Origin: Callorhinus ursinus
Lineage: Eukaryota > Chordata > Mammalia > Carnivora > Otariidae
Direction of reading: 5' to 3'
Assembly: GCF_003265705.1 (NCBI RefSeq)
Contig: NW_020312788.1
Location: 558,001-622,000 of the forward strand
DNA: 64,000 bases
Below are positions 1-13,700 of the stretch, one piece after another. The notes under the pieces were generated by a model, which was not told the origin of the DNA, made no database searches, and saw nothing but the letters and a program-made list of their open reading frames with translations. Made by a program: the position numbers and the translations under genes. Position 1 is the first letter of the stretch. Every line of letters begins with the position of its first letter.

Positions 1-218
1 TTTTTAATTTTAATTTTTAAAAATATTTTATTTGACACAGAGAGAAAGCACAAGCAGGGGGAGTGGCAGAGGGAGAGGCAGAGGGAGAGGGAGAGGGAGA
101 GGGAGAAGCAGGCTCCCCGCTGAGCAGGGAGCCCAATGTGGGGCTCCATCCCAGGACCCTGGGATCATGACCTGAGCTGAAGGCAGACGCCCCACCAACT
201 GAGCCACCCAGGCGCCCC
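1..218 (-). repeat. Can-SINE (tRNA-derived carnivore SINE)
   Basis: Read on the minus strand it starts with the tRNA-like head 'ggggcgcctgggtggctcag', then a CT-rich tract and an AT-rich tail that runs to the window edge. The upstream part of the tail may be cut by the window. Confidence 0.93.
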
Positions 219-244
219 ATTTGTTTTTTTCAAGAAAACCAAGC

Positions 245-345
245 GTTATTTTTGTAAGTAATCTCTACACCCGATGTGGAATTCGATCTGAAGACCCCAA
301 GATCAAGAGTTGCATACTCCACCGACTGAGCCAGCCAAGCACCCA
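245..345 (-). repeat. Short Can-SINE-related tRNA-like element
   Basis: The plus strand shows 'aagtaatctctacaccc' followed by 'gatcaagagttgcat' and 'ctgagccagcca'. This is the shorter carnivore SINE type that lacks the CT-rich region. At least five relatives lie in this window (23474, 33342, 34995, 35095, 63825). Confidence 0.8.
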
Positions 346-1282
346 TCTTTGCTGCTTTATTCACCCCACCAGCAGTGAGCACATACTGTTATCTTGAGTC
401 CCAGTGGCCTTTGTGGAACAGGGGCCTGTTTTTATCTATTGCCAGAAAATACTGTGCAACCTCAACTCAGAACACTTAAAGTCCTTGGGGGCCCACCTCC
501 ACCAGTGGATGGTTTCCAGTGCCCAGGATGCTACCAGCCTGAGAGCGGGCCCACCTGCTCTTCCACTGGCCTGTGGTTCTGCTGCTTGAGTAACTGGCCT
601 TGGCGTTAATCCCCCATCCTTCTATTTAATCAAACTGGCTCATATGCAAGAAGGCTATAAAGGAACACATTGGTGAGCAATATGGGAAGCTGTCCTTCCT
701 AGATCTCATGCAAAAAGTATCAGCAATAAAATAAATAAAAGCAATAAATAGTCTCTTAACATGTACTCTTTGCTAAGTGGTACAATGTCTTAGTAGACAA
801 TGACCTTTGTGTTGTCTTCTTACCTCCCCAAGTTCTGGAACAGCCTGACTCAATGACCACCTAGGAGGAGGTATGGGTAGGTGCTAATGGGAGCCAAGGA
901 GGGGACAGGTTCAGTGTGGAAGAGAAATGTCAGTGTTTAGTGGTTCCCATCCCCTGGGAAGCTTCTTAAAACTCCAAGGTCCCAGGAATCATGTTCTAAT
1001 GGGGGTGACTGCAACTGCAGTGGGAGTGGTTAGACAATTAAAGGGAAGGCCTCCACCTTCAGGCCAAGGCAGAGCCCGTCCCTGAACATTAGCTGGTGTC
1101 TCACAAAGAAGGCAGGCCTTTTTCATTTCCTTTCTTTTTCAATTGTCAGGAAATAAGCTAAACCTCACTGTTCTTGGTAAGTGTGCTTAATAATGGACTA
1201 AGGATAAAACAGGAACAAAAACCAAAGGGGAAGGGTGAATCATCATTGCACTCAGTCTTAGCTGCCGAAGGGGACTCTGGAT
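346..1282. other. Intergenic stretch, no gene seen
   Basis: No supported coding region. A stretch around 936-1030 ('agtggttcccatcccctggg') faintly resembles a MER5-type hAT relic, too decayed to call. The open frames of 60-70 codons at 394-609 have no recognisable content. Confidence 0.6.
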
Positions 1283-1497
1283 GGGGCGCCTGGGTGGCTC
1301 AGTCAGTTAAGCATTAAGGCTCTTGGTTTCAGCTCAGGTCATGATCTCAGGGTCATGAGATGGAGCCCCACGCTGGGCTCCGGGCTGAGCGCAGAGCCTG
1401 CTTAAGATCCTCTCTCTCTCTCTCTCCTCCTCTATTCCCTTCAACCCCTTAGCTCTTTCTCTCTCAAATCAAGCTTTAAAAAGATCCTTAAAAAAAA
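1283..1497 (+). repeat. Can-SINE
   Basis: Head 'ggggcgcctgggtggctcag' at 1283, a CT repeat near 1410-1430 and an A-rich tail ending near 1497. Flanks 'gactctggatg' (left) and 'gacctctggatg' (right) look like a target-site duplication with one inserted base. Confidence 0.93.
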
Positions 1498-3650
1498 GTG
1501 ACCTCTGGATGACAGCTGCAAGTCTATTTCTTCTGTCTGCCCTAAAGCTCTTCCTTTCTTTTCGCTCATTTCTGGGTTGGTGGCCCCCGGAGGGACTGTG
1601 CAGCCCCTTCCAGTCTCCCCGCTGCGAGACAGGCTTTCTCACAGGCAGATCTGAGCCTGTCCCCCACAAGAGTTCCTTCAGTGACTCCTGTTTTTAAGAC
1701 AAAGCCCCCACTCCCCGGCCTGGCCCTCAGGGCCCTGTGCATTCTATTCCTCGCCATTCCTAACCTAGAAGGTCTCTGCCCCCTCCCCCCCTTTGCCTAA
1801 GTAATTCTTCATGTCAAATGTAGTCTCTCTGAAACCTTCCCATCCAACTCTCCGGCACCCTCACCACACTGCCTCTTCTGGCTCCACCAAATCTTGGTGC
1901 AAACGGTGTTGCCGCGCGTGGGCCGCGCCGAGGGCTCAGTCCCGCTGCACGGCGTGCGGCAGGGCTGCTCACTGGGCCTCACTGGTTGCTCTCCCTCCTC
2001 AGTGATGGCGGAGCATGCGGCCGGATGAAGACTTCACTTCTCTGCCTCGGTCTAGCTAGAAGTGGCCATGTAGCTCCGCACTGGCCAGAAGGATGTAAGC
2101 CATGGTACTGGGTGTGACATGAAACTGCTCTGAACTGTCCCCAAAGGGAAGGGGAATGTACCTTTCTCTTCGTCTGGCTGGAACCAGATGGCCTGGCTGG
2201 GACTGCAGCTGCCACCCTGGTCCATGGGATGACCATGGAAATGGAAAGTGGACCCTGTAGAACTCCAGACGGGAGCTGGTCTCGGACGCTGCCACGGACC
2301 AGTCCTGCCTCTGCCCGACTACCTCCAACGGGCTGTCTGAACACGGGAGAAATAAACTCTATTTAAGTCACCATTATTTTTGCAATATTTGTGATAATGG
2401 AGTTTATTCCAAACTAATGTCCTCCCCTATCACTGCCTCATGTCTCCCATGTGTGCACTTAGGGACAGAGTGATAGAGGGGGTTCAAAGGTCACTCTGAC
2501 TGTGTGTGATCCTCCCTGCATGGGCTGGCCAGAAAGCCCTTGCTGTGGTTAGAGCACTTATTCTGGAGGGCCCTGAGAACTGACCGCCCCAGGCTCCCTC
2601 CCTGACACGGCCACAATAAGTGGCCTCCTGGCAGGGACACTATGTTTTACATCTGTGTTTCTGGCCCCAGTGCAGGATCTACTCCTGTCTATAGAACACT
2701 GAGACTGGTTTTTCTGAAGGAAGCAAAGAATATCTAAAATAAGTGTTTTGCGCCTCAGGAAGATCCAGTGAGCCAACACAGGCCATGTGTGTGCCCATCT
2801 TCCAAACGAGTGCTAAGAATCCCTCCCTCCCCAGAGCTTAGTGTTTTAGATACGCTTATGGACATTTTCCTGGGAAGATGGCCCAGGACTGTCATCATTC
2901 TCAAATGAGAACTTTGACCTCACAAGAGTTAAATAATCACTGCACTGGAATAACTGTTTTTGTTTTCCTTTTTAAATCATTTTTAAAGTTTAAAACGTAT
3001 TTACTTGCTTTCCACTAAGGTATTTCCTTGACATTTTTTAAAAACATGAGCATCTTTTAGAATGCAGTAACAACTTGCTCAACCCCCTATCCTGGAAAGT
3101 AAAAAATTGTAACATGTAAATATGCTTGTGAATATTCTCCCTACCTGTTACAAGCTCTTTTTCAAAAAACGGGATTGTTAGCTGAGAAAAATATTCTAGA
3201 AATGTTTACAATGCAAACAGAAGAAGCAAGGCTCAGAGCTAGAGCCTTCTTTTACCATTTAGCTTTAAGTACAAACCTGGCTCCAGAAATGGATAGGACC
3301 TGAACATCAGCTGGTGCGGGGCCCTCTATTAGATGCACTAGGTCAGTGCTGCTAAGTCTAGTTTCTGGCTGAGGAGGTGAAGCTCAAGCACGTGTGCTGC
3401 TCCCTTAGCAACAGTCATGCTACTACCAGGCCAAGAATCAATGAACCTCTTTTGTCTTATTTAAAAAACAGATATAATATGCATTTAATTTCATTCAATA
3501 AATCAATTCCACTTAACTTACCATCTCTCTTCGAAAACTTAGGGAAAAGCAAACATAAGACATGAGGAATCACATTACAGGTGTGCAACGCACGGGGAGG
3601 AACGAGGGCACACGTGGTGGTTACTCGCATTAAACGCGCCACAAGAAGAG
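1498..3650. other. Intergenic stretch downstream of GORASP2
   Basis: No coding exon recognised. Apart from the possible old repeat at about 1985-2400 the sequence looks unique. In human the next gene in this direction is TLK1; nothing of it is seen here. Confidence 0.6.
1985..2400 (+). repeat. Possible old interspersed repeat (LTR-like or MER-like), unclassified
   Basis: The stretch ends in 'gagaaataaactctatttaagtcaccattattttt'-like sequence, a poly(A) signal plus 'ttaagtcac' ending that recalls old mammalian repeats in which such a signal closes the element. The family cannot be named from sight. The antisense frame of 121 codons here is probably chance. Confidence 0.3.
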
Positions 3651-4449
3651 CAGTAAAATTACCGTGGTTTATTGCTGAGTCTGTGCTTCCCGGCGGGGCT
3701 ATAGTAAGTAGCCACAAAGTGCCACCTTCCGGCTTAACACTGTGCAACACCTCCTTCCCCTCTTTCTAAATGCCACTTCGTGGTGGGTGTATAAAGCAAC
3801 GGCAGCAGCCACAAAACGCTGTCTCATTAATGCTGAGCGCTCTGAACAAAGATCTGGGTACAGGCTGAGTAAAAAGATGTTCAATTAGTAGCACACACTG
3901 TGTAACTCTACCAAACATCTTTAGTTGGAATTTTCGTGTAAACCTTTAGAGAGCTGTGACTCACAGAAGCCAAAACTAAAACAGCTTTTCCTTTCACGAT
4001 TTAGTGAGGTGGTCTGCATTCTCAAAAACGATTTACAAAATACAAGAAATGTTGCGTGTGAGTACCAGGCATAAAATATTTCATTTACTTACAGAAGGAG
4101 CAGCAGGGGGACAGGGAGCCTAGTGGATGCCCCGTCACCACCTTTCCCGAAGATGTATACCCCCCAAGAATGGCAGTGGAAACCTGGCAGCAAGCCCCTC
4201 TTAGAATTCTTTTTGGTTGCTTTAAAATACAAGCACTCTCCGACATTTCCCTCCCCAGCCTGTGAGCCCCACCCCGACTTGGCAGGATACAAGCCCACGC
4301 CCTCTTCCTTAGTTTTCCCCTTAGAATTATTTACAGGATGCCTACAGATACAGTACAAACTAGTATGAAATTAATGATAGTTTGCATTTCCAGACACGCT
4401 TCCGTGGGTAAATAAGCCCACCACGCCGACTCCGAAGACAGGTTCAAAG
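3650..4449 (-). other. GORASP2: GORASP2 3' untranslated region (proposed)
   Basis: The region follows the TAG stop directly with no intron signal and contains no recognisable repeat. The first canonical AATAAA after the stop on the minus strand is at 3668-3673, giving a 3'UTR of about 0.8 kb. With the 1.36 kb coding region this predicts an mRNA near 2.3 kb, in keeping with the known transcript size as I recall it. The exact cleavage site is inferred. Confidence 0.55.
3668..3673 (-). terminator. GORASP2: Candidate poly(A) signal of GORASP2
   Basis: AATAAA on the minus strand (plus strand tttatt), the first after the stop codon. It is followed by a T-rich stretch and 'cttcttgtgg' within 30 nt, plausible as the GU-rich downstream element. 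Confidence 0.5.
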
Positions 4450-4790
4450 CTAGGGTGACTCGGAGGCACTCGCATCCGTAACCGCAGAGACAGGCTTCTC
4501 GTTGGCCGGGGTGGGTTCGCAGGCTCTGTCCTCAACAGTGGTGGGGGCCTTGGGAGTGGGGGGCGTCACATCCACAGCCGGTGCGGAGGCAGCGTCTGCC
4601 CTTGCAGTGGTCGTGACAGGGTCGGAGGGTGGGCTGCCGGCGGGTGGGAGAGAGGAGAGCAGCTCCCCCGGGCTTGCTGCAGAAGACACCTCGGGAACCA
4701 AAGGGAATGACGGGAGGAACTCGGATGGCATGGGGAGAGATGCAAGGCCAGGTACATTTCGGGGAGGCAAAGAAGGAAGAGGTGGCAAAC
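4450..4790 (-). CDS. GORASP2: GORASP2 coding exon 10 (last)
   Basis: Acceptor 'TTTTTGTCCTAG' precedes GTTTGCC; the split glycine 341 is completed here. It encodes residues 342-453, the distal Ser/Pro-rich regulatory tail ending in SASESP, then TAG at 4450-4452. The 112-residue segment has no globular domain. The frame also runs open upstream into intron 9, but that part is intronic. Confidence 0.96.
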
Positions 4791-7700
4791 CTAGGACAAA
4801 AATGGCAGAGGTCACACATCCTCCCAGCACTAAAAATGCAGCAGTCATCCTCACATGGACGTATTTGCATTTCACTAGGACAGTGAAGCTGAGGAAGGGC
4901 AACACACAGCACAAGCCCCACTGATGGTCAGGTGGAAGCAGGATGGAGGTAAGTACCCACGGCCAGACCAGCTGGCCAGGAGGAAAGGTTCCGGGCTTCT
5001 AGACTCCAAAACCTCCGTGTGACTCAGCCAGTTCAGAGAAGAAAGGCTTCTCCCGCTCAGGACACGCAGCTACACTAGCGTTGGAGGGGGAAGTGGGGGG
5101 CTCCCATTCCCCCAGCAAGCTGCAAGCCCGAGTCAGAGCCGCCCTCCGGACAGACAACAAGGAGAGAAGAGGGGGTCAGCCCTCTGGTGAAGGCCGAGGA
5201 AGGGAGGGGCTTGTTGTAGAGCCCCTGCCCCGCATTAGCCTCACCGTAAGTCCCTAGCCTCTGTTCAAGCCCTGCGACTGGTAACCATTACACTTGGTGT
5301 GTTTACTGTGATGATTTCAAAATGCAGAATGAAGAGAGTATTACTTCTTTAAGAAACAAGGGAAGGGAGAATGTACAACACGTTCAGAGCAACCACTGGG
5401 CTGGTGAAACCTTCAGTGCTCTTAGAGTCTGTTAATTTGGGAAAAGGGCGGAAGAAGCCAAGAATACAGGGCCTAAAAGAAAAAACAACGGAAGTGCTAA
5501 GATAGGTAAAGCGTTAGAGTTTACAGTCTTCCTTTGTTTTCAAACCGCTGCGCTGGAAAGCGAATGGGTTAATGCAGACAGGTGATGAATACACCCAGAG
5601 GGGGTACAGCCGGCCATTATGACCTAGACAGAAACATGGCAGCGCACACTCATAAGCCTCAGTACGGAAATCAGAAATTAATAGCCCTGACCTGTGGCTG
5701 TCTCAGAGTTAAAGGCGATGTGGGTAATCATTAACTAGAAGACCAGGTTTGTGGGACACTCTGCTGCTTCATTCCCATCAGCGCATAAAATTGGAGCGGA
5801 AGTGCTTTGAATATCGGCTAGCTTAACTATTTGTAGCTAAAATCCCAACAGTTCTTATTATAAAAACATCTTGTTAGTAACAGAGAATATTTATCAAATA
5901 ACAAACGCAGCCGGCTGAGCAAGGATGAGGGTTTCACAGCCCAAGGTCCTGGGCCTGGCTACTCAAAACAAGCACCACTGGTGGCAGTCGCCCGCACCAG
6001 AAGAATGGCGGGGAGTTCATTCACCTCCACTGGGGAGGTGAACTCCATCCAAGTCAGTTATGGCAGCGCCGCGACACTGTTCTCTATTTCTGCAACTGGC
6101 CCTTATGGTACTCGGGCTGTCAGTGTGCAAGGAGAGGAAAATGGAGGAGAGGCAGCCAAGCAGAGGAGAATCACAAAAATCTTCTTCTTCCTCTTCTTTT
6201 TTAAACTTTTTAAGTAAAAAAGATTAATATTTATTAGAAGCAGCTGGAATCTATTAAACTGATCTGCCCTTTCTGGAAAAAACTGCAACAGAGGATCTGC
6301 TTTCCTGGATAAAAGCTTTTTATTAGCCAGAGTCCTAGGAAGGCAGGATGGGCAACATACCCGGGTTCACGAGTTCTGGTAAGCTGACGCCTGGCATGAC
6401 GTGCGGTGTGGGGAGGTTGAGGTTGGGGAGGGCAGGCAGGTTAGGTAGTCCCGCTGGTAAAGGCATCAGACCTAGAGAGAAGGCAGAGAACAAAAGGTAA
6501 ACCACTTGCTCTGGGGAAAACATTCCATCTTTGTGTTCTGAAACAACTACTACCAGCTTCAAAGCGAGAACACCAGAAGTCCATGTACTGGGCGGCAGCT
6601 TTGTGTCCTAACATTAACAACAAGAGTGAAACAGCTTACTTCAGCGAACCGTCTTTCTGTACCTACGCGATTAGGTGGCTGAGTAGGTAAGGGTTAAAAC
6701 CCATCCGAGTACTTCCAGACCTGAGAGCCAGAATGACAACGGCCTGAGTGCTGTGGAGAAAGGGCTAATGTGGCTCAGCAAGTGCAGGAGTAAATGAAAC
6801 TCAACTTCTCTTTGATGGCGGAGGTTTATAGTCCCTCCCGCTTTTGAATTTTTTTTTCCTGAAATAACTTCAGACTTACAGTTGCAAAAGTAGTTTATAT
6901 AAAGAAACCCCATATATCCCTTTCACTCAAATTCCCCACATGTCAACATTTTACCACACTTCTTCACCATTGTGTGTGTGTGTGTACATACAAATTTGGT
7001 TAAAGGCTTAATATTTCTGCGTATGACCTCTTTAGTCATACAATTAAAGGTTCTCACAATGCAAGTACATTTGATCCCTGAAATAATATTTGATTGTTAT
7101 CTGATGGATAAAGACATTTGGTCTTCACTAGGAACACTAAGAGAAATAAACAAACATCTAACTTAATGTTAGAGCTTCTGCAGAACCTGATATGGAATGC
7201 TCTCTTTCAGGACACAATGTCTGTTCACAGAAACCACTACTAGAAAGCCCTAAGGAAGCCCCGAAGGACAGAACTTTTACACACTGCTTCTTCCTACCTC
7301 ACGCTGCATTGCAGGGGTGGCTGGCTGAGGATAAGGAGCCTGAGGCTCAGCAGCTAACAGCTGGTAACTGACAGCTCGTTGACATTTGCTCTCATTTATC
7401 ACAAAGTTATAGCAAAGATAAAAGGAGATTAAAAGACATAAAAAGTCACCACAAAGGTGTAAGATTTCTTTTTCTTTTTTTTAAGATGCACAACATTGGT
7501 CATGCTATTATTACTAACTCCACACATCTCTCGTCCCCTGCTGCTTACCTGGTAATGTAGTAGCTGGGTTCATTGGTGGCACAGAAGTGAGGGACTGGTT
7601 TACTTGTGGTGGCAGTAATGGTACTGTTGGGACACCTGAAACAAAACACGATCTTTATTTTTTTTTTTTTTAAGATTTTATTTATTTATTCATGAGAGAC

Positions 7701-10700
7701 GGAAAGAGAGAGGGAGAGAGAGACAGAGAAGCAGAGGGAGAAGCAGGCTCCCAAGGAGCAGGGAGCCCGATGTGGGACTCGATCCCAGGACCCTGGGATC
7801 ATGACCTGAGCCGAAGGCAGATGCTTAACCATCTGAGCCACCCAGGCGCCCCAAAACACGATCTTTAAAAAAACTTCTACCAAATTCTTGACAAAGAATG
7901 GACAGACTTTATTAGGACAGTCTTTAGCCCCCTTCCCCCCCCCACCATGGTAAGGCCTTCATTCCGTGGGACTTCATTCAGTCCTGGTTTCTGGCTGCCT
8001 CACCGCCTTAGCTGATCTACATACTCTGCCTGTGGCTTTTAATGAAGACTGTTAGCAGAGTCTGGCCTAACAGGGTAGGAGGCTCTGCAAACCCACCCCA
8101 GCTAAGTTCTCTGGACAGGAGTTTTACATCTGACGTAAGCGGGGCTAGATTAGAAAACTGTTTTAGAAATTCAGAAATGGGACTTAAGGATTCCAGTCAA
8201 TCTCTACTGGGCTCCTGAACTAGACGCCACATAAACCTAGAACTGCTGGGGGCAGTGGGGGCAGATGCCCTGTGAGTCCATGAATGCTGGGGTCTGCGAG
8301 AGGGGAGAGGGCCTGAAAGAGACAAGAGTATGTGGGCCTCCAGAGATGGAGAGAATGACCTGGCTTCCTGAATTTCCATTTCCTTTTGATAGGAAATGGA
8401 TAGGTTCTGTGACTCTCCTCTGAAGTGTTTTTACTGATGCTAGCTTGAGGAGGTTATGTACTTCAAATATAAGTAACTCTTAGGATACTCCATAATAAAG
8501 GTTATCTCTTAATGTTTACCATCTACTCATGCGAGAGGTTTTGCTGTCCAAACAGGAGTAACAATGTACATGAATTCCAGATTGTCTTACAGAAATCTGC
8601 TTAAATATGGTAGCAGGAATGAATTGTGCCTAAAAAGCATGAAACAACGCTTTTCAGATAGTTACTTATTTTTTTCATGTATTTACTTTTCTGCAGAAAT
8701 TAGAGGCATGTAAAAGTAGAAGAGGGGCCATCGCTTTCATCAGATTCTCAAAAAAGTTGGGTAACTGATATGTTCATTCACTCAAGGTTTTCGGGGGGTA
8801 CCTACTATATGCTGGACACTATTCTAGGCACTGATGCACTCTACAGCATAAAGAAATGACAAGTCACTCCCTGTCACTCCCTATCCTCTAATGAGGGGCA
8901 GCAAAAGGGAGACTGATACTGAACAAGTAAAATACACAGCCTGTAAAATGGCATCAATTCTCTGCAGAAAAATCAAGCAGTGACGAGGACAGGAAACATA
9001 AGGGAGTGTATTGAAAAGGTCATACTGATTAATGTCATTTCCAAAGGATATATTCATTTTCTACAATTTTATAATCCCCAAATTTTCAAATCCATAACAT
9101 ATCTACATTTTTAAGACACTTTTAACGTTTCTACAGTTACCAATTGGGCTACTTTGCAGCAACTTAATTAAAAATAAAAGATAGGTAAATAACAAAAAAA
9201 AAGTGGGTTCTCACATGTCATGTTGCTAGAATATTCAATTTTTAAACTGATTTTCTAAAAGTGAAAATGTTGATTTCACTCTCTTCTGAGCATTTCTGTC
9301 TTTTAATATTCAAGAAGCCATTTCTCTACTGTATAACAAGGCCAGCGATCTCACTTCATGTGCTTCTAAGGCAAGTGTAACTATAATGTAATGAGGGAAG
9401 ATTTAAAATGTCAAAAAGAAACTGAGATTTGAAGAGAGCGGTCAGAAGAGCTCTGACACGGCACTGGAACACTTACTCTAAAAGATGAGAGTTACTCAGA
9501 CACTGAGCGGTTTGCTGCCACGGGTGTTACACCAGCCCACCTATACTAAGTCTAGTCAGGAATAAACTAGAAGACCATCTGATGGAATCTAACAAAAAAA
9601 AAATCACAATATAAAAAAGGATTCCAACACTGCTCAAATGAAATAAACTTTAAATGCCCTCCCAACTGTATCTATGACTTAATACTGCTGATATTAAGTA
9701 TTTCATTTCATCTAGGAAAAACCTGGATTGTGGCAATGACCGTAAAACTCCATAAATTCACTAGAAATCACGGAGTTATATACACAGTGACTAAATTTTA
9801 TGGTACGCAAACTGTATTTTAAAAAAGCCTGGAAAAAAAACCCAGCAAAGAGTAGAGGGTAGAGAAGCAGGTCACCATAGTGCAAACTGGTGGGGCTGGG
9901 TGTGTGTGGGCAGGGGTTCATAATACCATGCTGTCTACTTTAGGCTATGTTTGAAATTTTTAATTCTAAAAAATTGAAGTTTTAAATTTTATCTAGAAAA
10001 CCACATCTTTGGGAATGAAAATGAAGACTCTGAAGAGGGCTGGGATTTGAACTGAGGAGACCAAGTGCAAAAATCATACTGTTGACCTTAACTGCATCTT
10101 GGTGAATCCATCTATTTTAAGTCCATTCCAGGACAAAGTGAAATGTGAACAAATTGTGAACACAAATATTAAAAGGAGCTCAAGAATAAAAGGTTTTAAT
10201 GAAATTAAACTATGTGAGTATTTCTTTCACTTACTCAACATTTACTGAGTAATAATATACTCTTGGTATTATGAAGAAACAAAATCAGAGAAAAGGTGGT
10301 TTTTAAAAAGGCAATGGAAAAATAAACTCTACCAACATACCAAGATCTATATCATGTGACCAAGCAATCCCAGGCCTAGGAATATAACCAAAAAAATGAA
10401 GACACAGGTTCATGCAAAAACTTGTACACAAACGTTCATAGCAGCATTATTCCTAACAGCTAAAAAGTAGACACAACCTAAATGTCCCACTGATAAATGG
10501 ATAAATAAAATGTGGCATGTCCATATGATGGAACATTACTTAGCCATAGAAAGGAAGTATTACTATATGCTACCACATGAATGAAACCTTGACAACATTA
10601 TTCTAAGTGAAAGAAGTCAGTCACAGAAACCATGCATATTGCATGAAATGTCTAGATTAGGCAAATCCACAGAAAGAGAAAGAAGATTAGGAATGATCTA

Positions 10701-13700
10701 CGCCTGAGGGGTTGGGGAAAAAACAGTGAGTGACTGATAGGGCATAGGGTTTCTTTTGGGGTAATGAAATGTTCTGAAATTGACTGATGTGATGGTTGCA
10801 CAACTCTGCAAATACACGGAAAAAAATCCCACTGAATTATCTATTTTAAATGGGTGACTCGCATGGTATGTGAATTATATATCAATAAAGCTGTTGGAAA
10901 AAAACAAACAAAAAAGGACTGTACTGGGTAGAACAAGAAATAAGAAAAGGAAGACATGCACATGTCCCCTGAGCAAGACTGAACCCCCAGAAAGAGAACG
11001 GTGTCTTGCTCACTTTTGTATCTCCAGTGTTTACTACCTACGGGATACTGCAAACATTTGTTGAATAAATAGAGCAATTGAGCAGAATTTAAAGGTACAG
11101 TCCTGACTCTACAACTTGTCCACGCTAAGAGAAGCCCAGACTCTAAAATACACCGAGAAGAGGTTTAAATGCAGAGCATATTTATAGTTTTCAAAGTACA
11201 CTGGCATTACTTTTTAAAATTCTATAGCTTGAAACAGAAAAGAGTATCATGTAAAACAAAGTAGGTTGAAAAGAGAATAGATTTTTCTGCACACCTGTAC
11301 TGAGAACATTACTGACAGCTGGTGGAGTTGAGCTGATAGAAAGTCCAGACAGACCCTGTTCAATTTCTGTAGTTCCTGGTGGTGACAAAGATGGGGGATT
11401 AACTGAGGAGAGCTGGACCTGCCAAAAAAAGAAGGAAAGAAAAAATTACTCAAGTTTACTTGAAAGAACATACAGATATTGTCTCTCACTGGTCCTACAG
11501 ATACTTTTTAAAAAATGTTTTTATTTAAATTCTAGTTAGTTAACATACAGTGTGATAAAAGTTTTAGGTTTACAGTGTAGTAATTCAACACCTCCATACG
11601 ACACCTGGTGCTCATCACAAGTGCCCTCCTTAATCCCCATCACCTATTTCACCCATCCCCCTACTCACCTCCCCTCTGGTGACCATCTGTTCGTTCTCTA
11701 TAGTTAAAAGTCTGTTTCTTGGATTGCCTCTTTCCCTTTTTTTTTTGGTTTGCTCATTTGTTTTCTTAACAGATACCTTTTTTGATTATACTAGCTGTTG
11801 GAAGTTTTCACCCGGCACTCCTGCCTTCAGACACTCCTTCCTATTTTTGTTATATGTCAAGGACCAAACACTAAACATCCCCCCATCCCATCACTTCCAG
11901 ACTCTTGACACGTGGCATCTTCCCCATTACACACACTGTTCTAGGAGGAGATTCTACTCTTTCCTCCTTCGTAGCTGTCCCCAAATCATTTTACTCCACC
12001 CTCCACCTTTCCTCTTCTCTGAGTTCTCAGCCAGTTTCTAACTTTCATTGTTCATGGAAGAAATCAGCTCAAAGTCTTAATACCATGATGGAGTCTTGGA
12101 AGCTTCTCAAGATGTCTAACCTCGTGAGTCCATCTTATCTTTTCTCATCAATGACTGAACGTAGCAGCCAGACCTCTACCTTCCGGGGTAGGAGAGGGAT
12201 AAGTAAGTCAACATGGATCCTATGGGTGGTTTCACCTCTGGATACTCCACAACTTCTGCCAGCTCCAGTGCCCTCTGGCACATTCCAACACAACTTGCAT
12301 TCTGGCCCTTTTCCTTAGCTGCCATTCCACCCCCTGGTCTTCTCAGACGGCCCACAGAGGCTTAACTGGAGCAGACACCACTGATGAGGAGCAGCAGACA
12401 CGGCGGAAGGACTCTAAACATGGAACGATATGGGCTCTGGCCATCGGCCAATGGCAGCGGTGGGCAGTGAGGAAAGGCTCCACTTCTCTAGCTCCTCTTC
12501 ACTTTCTCTAGAATTGGGGATGGCCAAACTGTGTACCATAAAATGATAGTGGTGGCAGATCTTTCTTTACAATGGTAGCATTTTTCTTCTGGATGTTTGG
12601 TTTTTACTTATTCATGCAGACAAGAGTTAACTGTCCTGTGAGCCTTGCAGAGAAAACATTTTAAAACTCTATAAGCCTGTGCAAATATCTTATTCTTTAA
12701 AAAGCCTCATTGTGATCCTATAAGAGTCCCACACAGCATCTTGCTCTGCTTTCCCAGTCTAAGTTTCTTGAAATAGTTAAGCACCAGCTCTCATTATCAC
12801 CTTAATCACCAACTGTTTGCCCTCTGTCCCCGGTGATCTGATATGTGCACCCCGCCAGTCTCTGAAAGGCTCTTGTCCAGGACATGTGTTTTTCACTCCG
12901 CTCACCTGACTTCTCTCAATACCTCACAGAGTTGACATGCCTTTTTTTTCTTGAAACTCTGTCCTCCCTTAGGACTTCTTCCAAGCTCCCTTTGCTGGAT
13001 CCCCTTTCTGCCCATCCATTTAAATATTAGGAATGTTCAAGATTCCAGCCTCATTCCTCTGACCCACCCAGGCCCAATCCCTTGACAATTTTTATCACCA
13101 TTCATTGGGGTGAATTACCCTCCCTTTGCTGATGATTCCCAAATCTGTGTCTCTAGCCTTGTCCTTGTTCCTGAAATCCAGACCCATAGGCTACCCATCT
13201 GGATATTCTAGAGGAACTTCAAATTCAACATGGTGAGCACTTAACTCCTCACCTGCCCCATGCCCATGAGTGCTACCACCACACACACGGACACGTGATT
13301 TGTTTTACTGGAAACTGTGTGATGTCATTGGTAGTAGTTATCTTACCTCTGTAAACCCATCTTTAAGAGGAGTAATAGGTGTACCAGTCATCTGTCCTGG
13401 AAGAGAAATTTTCTTCCCTTCTTCAAACGGGCGTGTTGGTATTCGATGCAAATAACCGTATCCAATGCCACATCCTAGGCTATGAAAATATTTTTTTTCT
13501 TAAAGTTAGTTATCAATCACAGCTTGCATTTCTCTGAAGTTTTGAAATACAAAACCAATTTCCATTCTTTTAAATAATGTCATCCTATCAGAGGTCTCTT
13601 CTGACCACCCTTTAAAAAAAGTGTCCGTCTCTCCACCACAGACACTACCCTTACCCTCCTTTATTTTTCTTCAAGCATTTATCATCATCTAACACACTGC

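Noticed and set aside
4502..4924. Plus-strand frame of 140 codons opposite exon 10
   Set aside because: A shadow of the GORASP2 last exon, which explains the lack of stops.
11679..12318. Plus-strand frames of 120 and 137 codons in GORASP2 intron 6
   Set aside because: Pyrimidine-rich DNA with overlapping frames, no domain, no splice context, and antisense to the host gene.
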